Below are positions 1-12,500 of a stretch of 64,000 bases of DNA, one piece after another (the first letter of the stretch is position 1; the number at the start of each line of letters is the position of its first letter). The notes below the pieces were generated by a model. The model ran no database searches, was not told the DNA's origin, and saw nothing but the letters and a program-made list of their open reading frames with translations. The DNA comes from Patagioenas fasciata (taxonomy: Eukaryota; Chordata; Aves; Columbiformes; Columbidae): the NCBI RefSeq assembly GCF_037038585.1, contig NC_092523.1, positions 32,775,501 to 32,839,500 of the forward strand, given 5' to 3'. A program made the translations under genes and the position numbers.

Positions 1-355
1 ATAAAATTACACTAGCAATGTACACTAATAAACTCAGTACTCTAACAAACAAAATTAATCTTAGTGTCTGGTAAAGAGAATAGGTCTAAGATGAAGGAAA
101 AGCTGTTGTATCTGATTTGATGAGGTGGAATGTGGAGTGGAGCTAGAGTAGCAGTCAGGGAGGTTTAAAAAGCAGAAAATAAATCACCTGTAGCAACAGC
201 AGGAAAAACAACAGGAAGACGTTGAAGGGAGAGTGAGATCAGGACTAGTCATGGTTGAAGGCAGCTGTAGAGCTCATGATTCACTGGAGAAGTCTGCATC
301 TAGGAAGTCAACTTGAGGGGATACAGTGTTCTGGAAGAAGACTACCTTAAACCGT

Positions 356-379
356 AAAAAAAAAAAAAAAAAAAAAAAA
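356..379. repeat. Poly-A tract (24 A)
   Basis: An uninterrupted run of 24 adenines follows ACCGT and precedes GGGCAG. It could be the tail of an old retrocopy, but no gene-like or SINE-like sequence precedes it and no flanking target duplication was seen. A simple homopolymer is therefore the safer call. Confidence 0.9.
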
Positions 380-3300
380 GGGCAGAAAATAACATAGAAA
401 TGGTTTATTGTTTTGTCCAAACAGGTATATTGCTTGTGTTGCTTGAAGAATGATAGGCCTGAGACTTTTTGCAGGACAGGTGTACTTCAGGGATGCTTCT
501 TTGTAAAAGTAAAATATGCAGTTTTCTGTCTACTAGCCTGAAACTGGATAAAGTTGTACTTTAGTAACAATACAATGTAAATTTTTATGGATTTCTGAAC
601 TTGAACTTGGAAAGACCTATTGAAACCCATTAGAAAGAGTTGTTGACTTTTTGCTAGCTTGTGACCTAATTAAATTTTTAAAATAAATTTTTGTTTTTCT
701 TTCTCTATCTGACTAGGAATATGGAAAAGGTGCCAAATAGCCCTCTGGCATATGCATTGAGCTGTACTTTTAAAATCTGACTTGTACTTGCTCTCACTCA
801 TATTTTTGGACCTCAGTCACTCAAATATAACATCTGCCATTTTTGTGGATCAAAAGCTTTCTGTACCCTGAACTTTGTCTCTCTTGATTTTAATTGTTTT
901 ATGCTGCATTTTACAGTTCGTGCCTAGAACACAGATGGTAGATATTTACCATATATATAAAATTATTATTATGCTGCTCACATCACATGCCAGGCAGCGT
1001 TGATGTAGTAAAGAAGGAATGCCTTGATCTGCATAAATTTGTTGCGTGCATTTTCAGTATCTCTTAATATATTTTTTCTCACCCTCTCTTCTTCTCTAGT
1101 TTTGTATCCTATTTTATAATAACTCAGCCTGTATTTTCGCTTCTTCAGCTGTATTAGCTGTATTAGCCCTTGATGAAATATGTGTTGCTTTGACTAGATG
1201 CTTCCGTTGCCAAAGCTACCCCATTTCAAGCAAACTGGGGTAGCTCAATTCTACATTCCAGTATGTTTGGAGCAGACATATCCTGACAGATGTCATCTTG
1301 CAAGTACAAGTACTTTCAGAAGTAAAAATTCAGGCTTTATACAGTTTCAGAAAAGAGCTGTTGTTGTGTGTGCACTAACTCAATGGTTCATAGGCTCTAT
1401 GTATACATTTAGAAGCCCTAGTAAGAAAGCTGTGTGTGTTGAAGCCTGTATTCAGTATGTGTCTTATGTTTCCATGTATGTTATATCATATACTGCTGTT
1501 GTGTACAGGTCTGTTCCTACCGTTTTATTCTAAGGTGCATTGTATTGCTCCAGGACCTTTGAGCTTTGGTCCATAACACACCTTTCACCTTGAGTGCATG
1601 TTAACAAATATCCTCTCTCATGCCTTTGAGGATATGCACATCTGTCCAACCAGACATGGAGAGAGACCAAACTACTGTAAATGCAGCTGGCCAAATACCT
1701 CATTGTTAGTAGTTAACAGTAACCAAATGCATTAAGATGAGAAAGCAAAACAATAACAAAATGAAGTTCAGCCTGTGGGTTCTTGTTCATGGAGCTCATT
1801 TTATTTGGAGATAGTATTTCCAAACAACTCTTGTTGTACCTGTCTGCCAACCAGCAAATCCTTTTGAATTCCACTTCTCCAAATGTTATTGATGCTATAA
1901 CATCATAGTATCACCAGAGTTATGAAAGCTCTGCTCACCACCACGTTATAAGCCTTTGAAATGCCATCCAGCACATGAAGTATTCACTTCCACTGTTATT
2001 TTATTTGTAGGATTTCTTTTTCAATGTACAGCTTTACAGATATTAAAAAGTATATTTAATCTGTTCAGTTGGTTGCCTCTTGAGCTGCTGTTCTATTTGG
2101 TGTTGCTACTTGGTTGAGTTTTAAAGCATGCTTTGTTCATGAAGCAGGACCAAAGCACTATGGAGCTAATATGATGTTATAGGCAACAGAAGCTCTTAAT
2201 ATGTGTTCACATTTTGGAAAGATTGTAACTTGGATAGATTCTCATGGCCTAATTATAAACTGTTACATGCTGTTCCATTGACTTGGTAGAATTCAGTTCA
2301 CTAAATGCAATTATACATGTGTAACTGAAATAGATTTTTTTCCCCCTTTTGTCCTGTTTCTGTTCTCAGTTACTTGTGGATCCTTGTGCAGCCACACAAA
2401 CTCAGAAGTAGTATTACTATGAATAAGTCTATTATGATGTAAGGCTGGCTACCAAATTTACAAACACAACTTGGTAGCTACATAAAACACACATATAAAT
2501 ACTTAATGTGTAATGTTCTATGTTGGTACATTGGTTTCCTGGACATCTCTGGCTCTGTACCAGTTTCCATGATGAACAGAATTTTGCCTGTTGGTTCCAC
2601 TGCCACGATACTACCTTAGCACCTTTCCACTAAATTGGTTTTTTATGCTGTCATGTCAGGTCCTACAATATTATAATGGGGTTTAATGAGTGGGTGAGTG
2701 ATAGCCAGGGTGACTAACATTTGTCTTTGTGTAAGACCCACATACACACATACCTATATATGCATACGGTAGTAAACATTTTTGCTTTAATGAAAACATA
2801 CTTGTAGCAAGAAAATGACAATTACTTAAAGTTTTTGATTTTGAGAAAAATGGACTGAGAAAAAATGGAGTGTTTCCAGAGTTCAGTGCAATTGTGCTTG
2901 ATTAAAGTTTTAGCATTCAAATCTGAGAATTTTTAGGAAAAAAACTCTGTTAGGTAAAAATGAGTTTTCAAAAGTGAATTTCTTAGGTTTTGTGGGGTTT
3001 TGTCAAAATAATTCAGCAACACATATGGGAAACATCTCAATTACTCCCTTTTCCTGTATTTTCCCTTAACTTACTTTTCAGTACATTCACATACAGCTGA
3101 AACAGCTGATCCAGGAAGGTGACTGTTTTACTTCTAGCAGTTGTCTGTGGCAGGCATCCTATTGTTTAGATAGTGCCTGTACATAAACCTGTCTGGAGCC
3201 TACAGCTGTGATGGCTATTCAGATACTGAAGAGTGGGTTGAAAATTTTTACTTCCATCATGTGCTGAGTAACACGGATATCATGTTCTAAGTAATATGGA

Positions 3301-6300
3301 TGTGTCTACAAGTAATACATTGCTTGAAATCATAAGCAGATCTGAAGTAAATGGATTAGCCTGGATGGTAACTGTTTTAGTAAAGTTATGGCCTCAGCAG
3401 AACTTGAAATGTGTAACAAAACCTACCATGAGAATAGGTATGAATTATCTGGCACCTTGCCATGATTTCTGCTGGGGCTGCTTTGCCGGGACTGCCCGAG
3501 CTGCTGCGTTTGGTTCTGTCTGCAGTGGTCTGTCCGCCACTTTGGATCTGCCTGCATCTGCTGTGGCTGTGTACCTTCAGGGTAGTTAACTGTGTGTGAT
3601 AATCAGTTTATCATGAGTACATAGCTGTCCTTTATGCTTTTCTCATTGTAAAGTCTTCTACTCTGCCCATTTATATCATGAGATAATACACGATACTTAC
3701 AAAATATTCAGTAAATGTTTGCTTTTATTTTCACAGGAATACTGTTGATGGTCAGTCCTGTTCTGAAATGGAAACCTGTCTCTTACTTGAGTAAACATCT
3801 GTCTTGATGTCCCTTAGACTATCAGAAGAAAAATCTTATACATTAAGTGCTGTTCAGGCAACATATAATCTTATCACCTTATCTCAGTATTTTGGCAGAG
3901 CTATTTAGTAACCATTGCGTTAGACAGATTTTTAGAAATTATGACCTGTCTCTGATACTGACAGAAAGTAATAATTTTATCATGTAAGCTGTAGATAATA
4001 AGAAATGGCCAAAAACCCCCACAGAACAGAAAATACAAAACCAATATTTATTATTTAATGTTTCTTCAATGATCACTGTTTTAACAACTCTACAGTGCTG
4101 CTACACATTGCAAAAATCAGAGCAGATACTTCATGAATTGTATTTTATAAACATCCAACATGTAGCCTATACAGCTTTGGTTGCACACGTTACATGCACG
4201 TGCACATATCCAACAATTGCAGGCTTTAGGTGATTGCCACATTGTGTATTCTTTATAGGGAAATGTAATCGACTTATGAAAGTGTTTGATTCTTATGGTT
4301 ACACTTACAGTCTATTTTAATCTAATTCCTAATTGAAAAGCCAGTTTCATGCTTACATGTGTAAAGTAACTCTTTTAATAATAATTTATTTAAACATATT
4401 TATTAGGAATTAAATTTTATATCTTAAAATATGTAAGAAAATCTTGGAAAAAACAGAAGTAAAATAGTGTTTCTAGAGAAAAACTCTTCACATATCAGCA
4501 TGGCAACAGGAGTTTCATTATGTATGAAATTTTCTGTCTATGATTTATCAAGTATTCATTGTCAGATTCTGCAATTTGCAGCACTGGCTGTGCTAATTGT
4601 TGTTTCATTTTCCCAGAGTAGAATCCTTTGTGCAGGTTATTTTAGATTTAGATTGCAATGATTGAACTCTTAAGCAAATTTTATTTAAGGAATCTAATTT
4701 TTCTTTTTCTTTGTCACCTTGTATTTCTTTTTATCAAAATTATTATTGTATTTTATTATTGGATTATCAACAGCTTCTATAGGCTGTTATTGCTTTTATA
4801 AATAAATAATTGTTGTGGTATGGTATTTTTCTGTGAAAAAGATGAAGCAGATTCAGAAGTACTTTTATGTTCTTTCTTACTTAGATATGATTCACCATAT
4901 AATAATTCAGTGATTGAAATAAATCCAAAGAATAAAATACCTGATTCTGCAGTCATTACTCATAAATTAGTCAATCTATATTATGTATAACTCTGCTAAT
5001 TTGAATGAATTAATCCCTCAGAGACTACAGTGACAATTAATAGTTATTTATTTGATCAGTTGCATTAGTTTGTTGCATTTTATGTAGACTCTTATTTGTC
5101 CTCATTCTCCCGTTAGTACCTTCCAGTAATTTGTTGAAATGCATATTTGCTTCTTTTGGCATCCTCTTCGCTCTGTTCTGCTAAACATTCTGTTTTGAGC
5201 AGGCTTTTCATTTTGGTTATCTATTTATTTTTGTTTACAATGCATGTTGCCATATCAAAGAAATACAACTGGCATTTGTAGCAGAATCTTTGTGGGATAC
5301 CTCCACCAGGTGGATAAAATCTGTTGGGTGCAAATAGTACTGTTTGCAATAACTATGAAAGTTGTGGCAGCTGTGAGCACTTTGCACCCTGAAAAATGAA
5401 GCCTCAAAGATATAGCAGCGAGCAGTTAAAAAGGTAGTTGACCACTATCTGCATGAGAGCGTTTGTTTTAGTATCCTGAAAAGAAGTGAGTGAACACATG
5501 AACTTCTGCAGCAAACGTGCACGAAATAGACTGGCAGCTTGAAATATTACCTCTAGCTTTTCAGCTGTTATAGTAAAATGGCCATTTTTTTATTATACAA
5601 TTCCTTTGCAGAAATGCCTGTGTAGGGTGTCTGCAAATGCAAACTCAGAACAAATTATCTGACAGAAAAACGGCATAGCTTCCTCTGTCTTTGGGAAGTC
5701 TTTTCTTTCTAGGATTTACGTCATGTGATGAAAGAAGCAAGGTACCTCTTCCTGCATCCCAAGATCTGTTAGTAGCTGTCTTTCACTTAGCTGTTCAAAA
5801 AAAACAACCAACCAAACGAAAACCAAACCACGGTGTACTCTGAAATATCTATTTTAGTAATGATGCAATACTTAGTTTACTACTTTACTTAGGACAAAAG
5901 TTTGCCTGAGTCACACTCCAAATAATATAAAAAAATATTAATGGTCAAACAATCCTCATGTGCACTTTAGATTTGGAATGAATACCTTAAGAGAAGACAT
6001 TTCTCCTTTAAGAAATAGTTAATCAGGTGTGTCATCCTACTCACCTTTTCACTACAATTTGCTGTTTGTGTGATGGGACCAGGCATGTTGATCAACACTG
6101 ATTTGAATAATAAATAAACTTCGCTAGTGGAAGGATTCCTCCTTCGTTATTGCAGCCTGTCATCTACTCGCCATTTAAAAAAGGTGGCTTCTTATTTTTT
6201 GGGGACATGCAAATAATATTGATATGATTAAAATGGAGAAAGTCAGGGTCAGGTACTGATGAAACCATTCAAATTTTGATTGGAAGAAGCATTTTTATTG

Positions 6301-7525
6301 TGTGCACTTCATACTGCATTGGTATAACTGAGACTGAAAATGGATGTATTTTTCCGAGTCACGGGGATCAGAAAAAGGAATGCAGATTTTAAATTGGGAA
6401 GGTGAATGAAAAACCATACATGTCATATTTCTTTCCCACTTTGCCCAAAGATATAACAAAAGTAAAGTAGTGTTCTTACAGAACGGTTTAATGAATAAAA
6501 GCATCTGAATTCCTATCTGATAACTATTTACAGATGGATGTACAAAGGCAATACTTCAAAATGTAAAAGATAATTAATGTGAATAAAAATTGGGCTTTGA
6601 ATACTTCAGTACAATGTTATTACTTCCTCTGTGTGGTGTGTTTCCAATTTGGAAATATAAAAACTGAACTGTGAGCAGGAAAAAATGTATCCTTCAACAG
6701 TGACTGCATTTGTTGAGAAGATCTAATGGTTTTATTTTCATGCTTAATGCCTGTGAAGTTCCACAGACCATAATTTCTAAATCCATCAGGAATACCACTG
6801 CAGTACTGCTGCCCTCAAAACTATCTGTAACGGATTGCTTGCTTTTGATTTGTAGAGTGACATGGCAACCAGGATTAACTTTCACCCCTCCCCCTTCAAA
6901 CATGTCTATATTTTAGACCCCATTAAAAAAATTAAAAGGGGAAGTCATAACTGTTAGATTAGGTCATGTTTTTGAATTCTGGACTCTAAGATCGCTGCAC
7001 CCAGGCTGTTAAAACGAGAAGATTGATACTTAATGATGTTTCTTGCCCTTTGTTCCCCCTGTCTAAGCTATAAAGCAGATTTGACAAGCTCTTTTAAAAA
7101 GTGCTTGAAGAAAAGGAGAAGACAAATGAGAGAAGGGAGGGAGAAAATAGGTTCCTGAGAGAGGCTTTGGCATCTGAAGAGTTGGGGAATGACTTCTGAA
7201 TTTGACAAGGCCAGAAAAATATCTTACAGTATCTTTGTTTTACGCAAAAAAGGTATTATTCTTTTGATTAAAAGATCAGATTTAGGTGCAATCTAGGTTT
7301 CATACCTACCTCTATGCACAACTGCTTCTGTCAAAACACATTTTCTTTACATGGAATCTTTGAAATTAGTAAATACAGAATATAAGACATGATTTTAGAC
7401 ATGAGAAATGATTAATGAAATAAGGAGCTCACCAGAAATAAGTGCTTCTAAATTTAGAAACAGAGCAGTACTAAATAAGATTTGGAGGATTAGATTGCTT
7501 CTGTGTTTGATGCAACATGTATTAG

Positions 7526-7556
7526 CATAATGTATTCCATTATGAGGTTTAAACCT
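7526..7556. repeat. Inverted repeat followed by a 12-bp palindrome
   Basis: CATAATG (7526-7532) and its reverse complement CATTATG (7538-7544) are separated by five bases. They are followed directly by the perfect palindrome AGGTTTAAACCT (7545-7556). No transposon ends or host gene are recognised around it. It may be a chance cluster in AT-rich DNA or a dimeric protein-binding site. Confidence 0.6.
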
Positions 7557-8167
7557 TGTTTTAAAAATGGTTGTTGTCCAGAGAAGAGTTAGGAAATGGA
7601 TTAAGGAATTGTAAACAAATATTTTGTTGTGGGGGATGTAAAGAAATCACATATGCACAGCGTCTTCAGTTTCTTACAAAATATGCGATGTAGTGGAATA
7701 CTTCAGTTTAGCAATGGAAATTATAGTAAATAATATGGCTAGAATTTGAAAGGAGAAAAACTGAGAATAAACTATATGCAGAGTTGGATCCGAAATGGAT
7801 ATTAATTCAGGGACAGTTGTGATTTGCTTTATGCAGGTTTAAATTAATGATCACATCACGTTCCTTCTTGCCTTGGAATGTGTGTTTTGCAGTTGATTCT
7901 TCAATCTGCCTCAGGTTTTTATGCTGGCATATCTTCAGCAAAGGAGGCCTTTCCTGGGAAGAAGGAAAATAAAAGGCAAAGAGGAGAGCAGAAAGTGTAG
8001 GTGAATAAATTAATCTATTGCAATGACCTTTTCTTCTGAGTGTGGCCAGGTGGAAGAATAGGCTAAATGAAAACTTTTCAAATGGAAAAACTTAGCTATC
8101 TGAGCAATCTCTCTACCTGTGCTGAAAAGCCTGCTATCTAAAAATGTTTAAATGCATTAATACATTC

Positions 8168-8188
8168 TTTTTTTTTTTTTTTTTTTTC
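8168..8188. repeat. Poly-T tract (21 T)
   Basis: A run of 21 thymines is followed by CCCTGCC. The downstream sequence is not a recognised retroelement on the opposite strand, so no mobile origin is assigned. Confidence 0.9.
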
Positions 8189-9518
8189 CCTGCCTTTCCA
8201 TGTATGAGACAGCACGAACTCAAGTTTACCGGCAGCAGCACTTTATTCAGAGAACTTTGGATTTACCCAGTTTTTTCCAGGATCTTAAATCTGAAAATCC
8301 CAGACATTGTTCATCTCCATCTTGTTTAGTTTCTTCTTTTTGTCTTTTCAGGTCAGAAAATAGTTCTAAATTACTCAGATTTTGTGTTAATTCCAGACTC
8401 CTTAATCTTTTCACATGTCCCAAAGCTACTTAATATAGTATTTCTAGGAAATATGCCAAATGTTCAAAATGTTGTCAAGATATAATTTTTTCTCTGGGTT
8501 ACCTGTCAGGCATGAAAATATAATTTGATTGTCATCCAGTATCAAAAGCTAATCCAGTTGAAATAATCAAAGCTATGGACTAACAGTGCAACATAATTGA
8601 TTTACATATATGCTTTTGTTTAGATCAAACATGAGTGTGTATTTGGCCTAGAAGAATTTATATCCCATGGACTTGAAAAAATGAGATAGCCTTTTCTATA
8701 CCATTAGTGAATCATTATTACACATCAGAAAATTAAAAGTTGCTTTTGTAGTTTTGAAGGGAATTTAGTAATGATCTTCTAAAAGGAGAAAAATATCCAT
8801 CCTTTTTATAGCTTTCAGTGAGATGTAAAACCTGGGCTAATTGAGTGGAGTTTCAGTTTAGCAAAGAACAGTGAAATTGAAAATAATTTAGGCATGGAAA
8901 TAAAAAGAATTTTCCATGTTCCTGGCTGCCTGGTCATTGGTTCCGCTTCTGGTTCAAGGTTATTTAATATATTAACACAAGAACTAGTAGGATGAATGAG
9001 ATACCAGTAGTATCCCTACAGAGAGAAAAACCACTGTGTGAGCTCCATCCTTATTAGATGACAGAAACTTCATACATGACAGTGACTTCTGAACAGCTCA
9101 GCTGTTGCAAAAATTACTACGAGAGTTCATCCAGGCTGGCACCAGAAATTCGCTCCTTGGTTGAGTGTTCTCCTTACAGTTTTTCTGACATGGAATCAGA
9201 TGGGAAATTCCCTTGCAGTTATGGCATTCTTAACAGTAACTTTGGTGTGATTTTCTGGTGTCTAGAGGAGGATGAGCTCACTCTGCATACTTAGTATGAA
9301 TCAACTAAAACATCATTGAACAATTAAGCATAAGCCTACTGGAGATGTGGCATCATTACTTCTGCAATTTTGTAACAATTATACCTAATTTAGGAACCAC
9401 AAACAACAGCATTTCTTCAGTACCCAAAATCTGCCACATGAATGCTTGACAACTTTTTAAATGATACCCAGTCCACCTGGGGCCTCTTTTAATGGTGGTG
9501 CTATAAATTGGCCAGCAG
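8189..9518. other. Non-coding stretch, nothing recognised
   Basis: No exon, RNA gene or repeat family was recognised. About 8810-8960 is AT-rich with runs such as GGGCTAATTGAG and could be a conserved regulatory block, but this is only an impression. A 78-codon frame at 9058-9294 has ordinary protein-like composition and no known domain; chance is enough to explain it. Confidence 0.5.
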
Positions 9519-9562
9519 TTTTTTTTTTTTTGTTTGTTTGTTTGTTCTTTTTTTGGTCTTTT
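9519..9562. repeat. T-rich simple repeat with a TTTG microsatellite
   Basis: A run of 13 T leads into four TTTG-type units and then more T-rich sequence with interspersed G. This is a simple low-complexity repeat. Confidence 0.8.
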
Positions 9563-12500
9563 TTGTTTTTTGTTCCTAGAATATGTAGAGAAGGAAGTCT
9601 AGGCAGGGGAGACTGGAAGGAAGTTATGCACCCCAAATACTGATTTATTCCTTTTGGAAACATTCTCAGTGAAAGTTTGCAAATAGTTTTTTACTGAAAA
9701 GTTTAAAGGCTTAGCCAAAGCTGAAGTTTTAAAATTCTATGTGAAGGCATTGCAGAAATACGTTGAGGGTTGAACCCTAACAAGTGAATCTTAGCTTTCA
9801 ATGCCTTTCATTTAGAGATAAAACAAATGGAAAAAGCTCGCAGGGTCTGTTTATTTTATATTTACAAATAGGATTGATCTTCTGTTTTCTCAGAGATGGC
9901 CCCAAATTGAGAAGCTTTTTTGATGTATGTTTTAAGAATTCCAGAGCTCATCTCTGCTTGTTCCAAATTTATTTTTCTGCTTCTACCGATCTTTTTGTTG
10001 GGAAATAAAATAAAATTTTTCCCCTCTGGTCCTTACTGCAGACAAAGCCCTTTTAATAAAGTTTTAAAATGTGCACCAGCTGCAGCATTAACGTTCTGAA
10101 TGACAACTGCTGCAGCAGTGGCTTTATCATGCAGGTTGTTACAATGTGTTTAAATGGCATTAAGTGTGTTAAGAACCAGCGGAGCAACAACAGCATGTCG
10201 GATCACAGAGTACTTCTAACCCTCCAACCAGACCCTGCAAAAACCAAACACCCCTCCCCAGCCCAGACCCCCAAATCCATACAGATTTATGGGACTGTCC
10301 CAGAGGTCCTGAATTAATAATACATAGCATGTGCACAGGAATGATATATGGAGCAGGAATGGCTTATGTCTCTGTTAAATACTGCGTTGTAAATGTTGTA
10401 CCAATATATGATTGTGAGACAGGTCCTATTTCTCTTGCTTTCCTGAAGGCTGCTAATCTCTAGGGCAGATAAAGACTGTGGTAGCTTCTGAAGTTTTGGA
10501 TTTAAGAACCCTGTAGTATACTGCATAGTTTGAAAGAAAGCACTAAAGCACCATTAAATTTTAAAATATAGTTCAGAAGCATTATGTTCTCTCATACCCT
10601 GCAGTTCTTTGTCCAAATGACTGAATTTCAGATGAAGGAACACAAAAAAATGAAGAACAAAACAAGTGCAAAGAACCCAGGACTGTGAGTGGGAGACAGG
10701 GATCATAGTGAGTCACTCTGTAACAGCTGAAAAGTGACAGCTGCCTTATCACAAAGGCTGTCTAGCATTTGAAAGTGAAGATTATACAGACAACACAGGA
10801 ACAGTCCCCTTTCCACTCCATATTCAGCTCAAAGAGAGTCCTGTAAATGGGAGGAAACAATTTTGGGAAGGACTTCATTTTTTTCCATTCCTCTTCATTG
10901 CAGGTAGGATAAAAAAAATGTAACTTTTTGAATGGTGAAATGAGTACGGAACAAATCACTTGAGGTTGACTTAATTTCAGTTTCGTCTCTTCAAAACCAC
11001 AATTGTTTATATTCTACAAAGTCACTTCAGTTGGAAAGGCGCCATGAAATGGGACAGTTGTAATGTTTATTCCTAAAATGTCAAGATGGGATGTTTTAAC
11101 ATTGCAATAACATTTATTTATTATTAAATGCTACTTACACCTCATTCTGCACTAAGGAGAATAAACACAGATCACTTGGGGAACAAGGCAACCTGAAGAG
11201 TGTATTTACCAGGAGAGTATAAAAGACTAAACTGCCTGACAATTCAGCATCTTGAAGGTCATTCCTAAATCAGTCGTCCGTTTCTGATTTGATTTGAATA
11301 GGGATTCTCAAGGTGGCATTTCATCAAAACTTTCATGTGTGGCAGAAATGGTTCATCAGGAAGGACTTGTGTTTGAACAGGAGTTGCATTATTAATCAGC
11401 TACTGAAAATAGGTTTTTGTAGCCTATTTTGGAGAAGCTGAGAAGATTTGAGAACCTCTGGCTCTCAGTTAAGCTATTGCACATCAGGGAACCTGAAAAC
11501 GTAGGGAGCAGAAGGCTTTTGGTGTTGTGGAATGGGACATGAAGGCATAAAAACCCTCTGCTTGAACAGGCTTGTAGACCCACATTCTAAAAACTGTCCA
11601 GAGCAGCTGAGTGAGTCTTTCTGGAGCCAAACAGTACAGGGGGCTGAGTCACAGTAGCCATTTGCTGGGTTTCCTTACAGAAAGGTGGATGAATTGAAAT
11701 AATAGTTTTATTTCCTGGAGAATGTGAAGGAATGCAGCAAAATGTTGTGTATTTTTAGACAAAAGCAATTTCTTTTCTGTATGTAGAAGTGAAAATTTTG
11801 GGTTTTTTTTCTGATATTAGAACCTTTTTTTTTTTTTTTTTCAGTGTCAGAACTTTCTGGTACTGTGGCAGCTTGATCAGTTCTGTCGCTTGGTATCAGT
11901 CATCTAATGAATATCTTGATTCTGTGTTTGAGACCAGCCTTCAAGAAAATATGTTTCTGATGGCATAGGTAACAAGCTGAGATGTACAGAGGCAAGAAAT
12001 GTAGAACAGAGAGATGTCTGTAACAGCAGCTTGTAATTTGTTCATAAGAAATATAGGAAGTGATAGTGTTTTACGCTAGTTCTTCACTGTCCATACTGAA
12101 TGATGCTTTGTGCTGAGCAAGAGTTGCTGGAAATTGGCTAGTAGACTTTTCTTGCTCAGTATGGCCAAATCTATTTTTGCCGAAGATCAATACGGGAAAG
12201 CAATGCCAGCAGGCATTGAAGTGTAATAGATGGCAACAGTGAACCACCTTCAGACTTGCAGTTAATGAAATAATGCGTACTGATATAAACCACTTAGTTC
12301 TCCTGAGGTCATCTAGAAATTGTGACTGTGTAGCTTCTACAACAGGTTGTAAGTGTCTTTCTAATTACATTTTTATATTCTCACACTCTGTATCAGTTTA
12401 GCTTCAAATGCAATATTCCCTTTGTTTTCCCTTTTCCACCCTATAAACTGTTTCCCCCACACCGCTGAAGTACTGGGCTTCCTAGGAGAACTCAATTACC

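Larger units (their letters stand above)
1..8140. other. Non-coding AT-rich DNA, no gene recognised
   Basis: This stretch has stop codons at the usual density in all frames and no recognised exon. It holds a 24-base A tract (356-379), a two-copy GCTGTATTA repeat (1148-1165), a locally GC-richer patch (about 3450-3595) of unknown origin, and a palindrome cluster near 7.53 kb. One ATG-started frame of 111 codons (1198-1533) has no recognisable domain and is most simply chance. Intergenic or intronic status cannot be told from the sequence. Confidence 0.6.

Noticed and set aside
356-379. Poly-A tract as the tail of a processed pseudogene
   Set aside because: No reading frame, known RNA or flanking target duplication is visible upstream; such retrocopies are also rare in birds.
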